Shown here piece after piece: positions 63,895 to 64,000 of a stretch of 64,000 nt of DNA. The translations under genes were made by a program, and so were the position numbers. The stretch comes from Sipunculus nudus (Eukaryota > Annelida > Sipuncula > Golfingiida > Sipunculidae), in contig CM049307.1 of NCBI GenBank assembly GCA_026874595.1, positions 79,584,643 to 79,648,642 on the forward strand, read 5' to 3'. Positions within the stretch are counted from its first letter, which is position 1. Every line of letters starts with the position of its first letter. Below the pieces are notes generated by a model. It worked only from the letters and a program-made list of their open reading frames with translations. It searched no databases and was not told where the DNA came from.

Positions 63895-64000
63895 TGACCG
63901 ACGTGCGTGGTCAGTAAAAGAGAAAAACGCATGTTTCTCGCTTTATGAAATGGAGAGATCAACCCAGGAGGATTAATGACAAAACCTTATTCAAGGTCCC
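63895..64000. other. Right flank of the array
   Basis: tgaccgacgtgcgtggtcag and then ccaggaggattaatgacaaa, the latter a near copy of 56945-56985. The window ends here. Confidence 0.6.

Overview
The window is eukaryotic, most likely from a marine invertebrate, and a bivalve or other mollusc fits best. It is AT-rich, coding blocks are short and flanked by GT/AG splice signals, there are long (AT)n and poly-C/G tracts, and the repeat mix (pogo-like MITEs, PIF/Harbinger, MULE with Ulp1 and PHD domains, CACTA, hAT-like, Ty3/Gypsy, CR1-like LINE, dispersed repeats of about 155 bp) is what I associate with mollusc genomes. The taxonomic call is inference. I see no complete host gene, no rRNA, no functional tRNA and no CRISPR array. 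The only host-like coding signal is two exons of a RecQ-family helicase at the left edge.

Layout. 0-2 kb: RecQ-like helicase exons. 2.3-5.6 kb: a 2.9 kb terminal-inverted-repeat element sitting in a degenerate repeat. 6.1-8.7 kb: a pogo-like MITE, an orphan 3' exon, a GGGCCC-rich repeat, and two exons of a DUF6589-like mobile protein. 10.4-15.1 kb: a composite relic made of a 155-bp repeat array, a MULE-type gene (transposase, Ulp1 protease, PHD finger) and a Ty3/Gypsy element. A sister copy lies in the same orientation at 49.3-53.6 kb, and each copy has lost parts that the other keeps. 17.3-20 kb: a 59-bp tandem repeat, an ISL2EU-type transposase relic, and a two-gene PIF/Harbinger element (MADF protein plus DDE transposase) whose left end matches a 665-bp MITE at 33.5 kb. 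20-31 kb: a second pogo-like MITE, DDE_3 and hAT-like fragments, a CR1/L2-like LINE relic, three short reverse-transcriptase scraps, and a 75-bp tandem repeat.

31.7-36 kb holds the best preserved coding region: a large minus-strand hAT-like gene with coiled coil, transposase core, hAT-type C-terminal region and a terminal domain. It is broken by homopolymer frameshifts and by the 665-bp Harbinger MITE, which carries a clean TTA target duplication. Its coding strand is strikingly poor in C. 36-48 kb: an unrecognised 121-residue minus-strand ORF, hAT exons, a 50-bp tandem repeat, a CACTA transposase relic, and a 129-bp MITE with an exact 9-bp target duplication. 54-55.5 kb: DDE_3 transposase exons followed by a PHD-finger exon. 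57.2-63.9 kb: a tandem array of a 1.44-kb unit that combines a tRNA-like SINE block, a degenerate telomere-like stretch and a poly-C tract. Sequence variants show that the units are mosaics.

Taken together this is a nested graveyard of mobile elements. Several insertions can be ordered: the Harbinger MITE went into the hAT-like gene, the TIR element into an older repeat, and the Gypsy element next to or into the MULE before the pair was duplicated.
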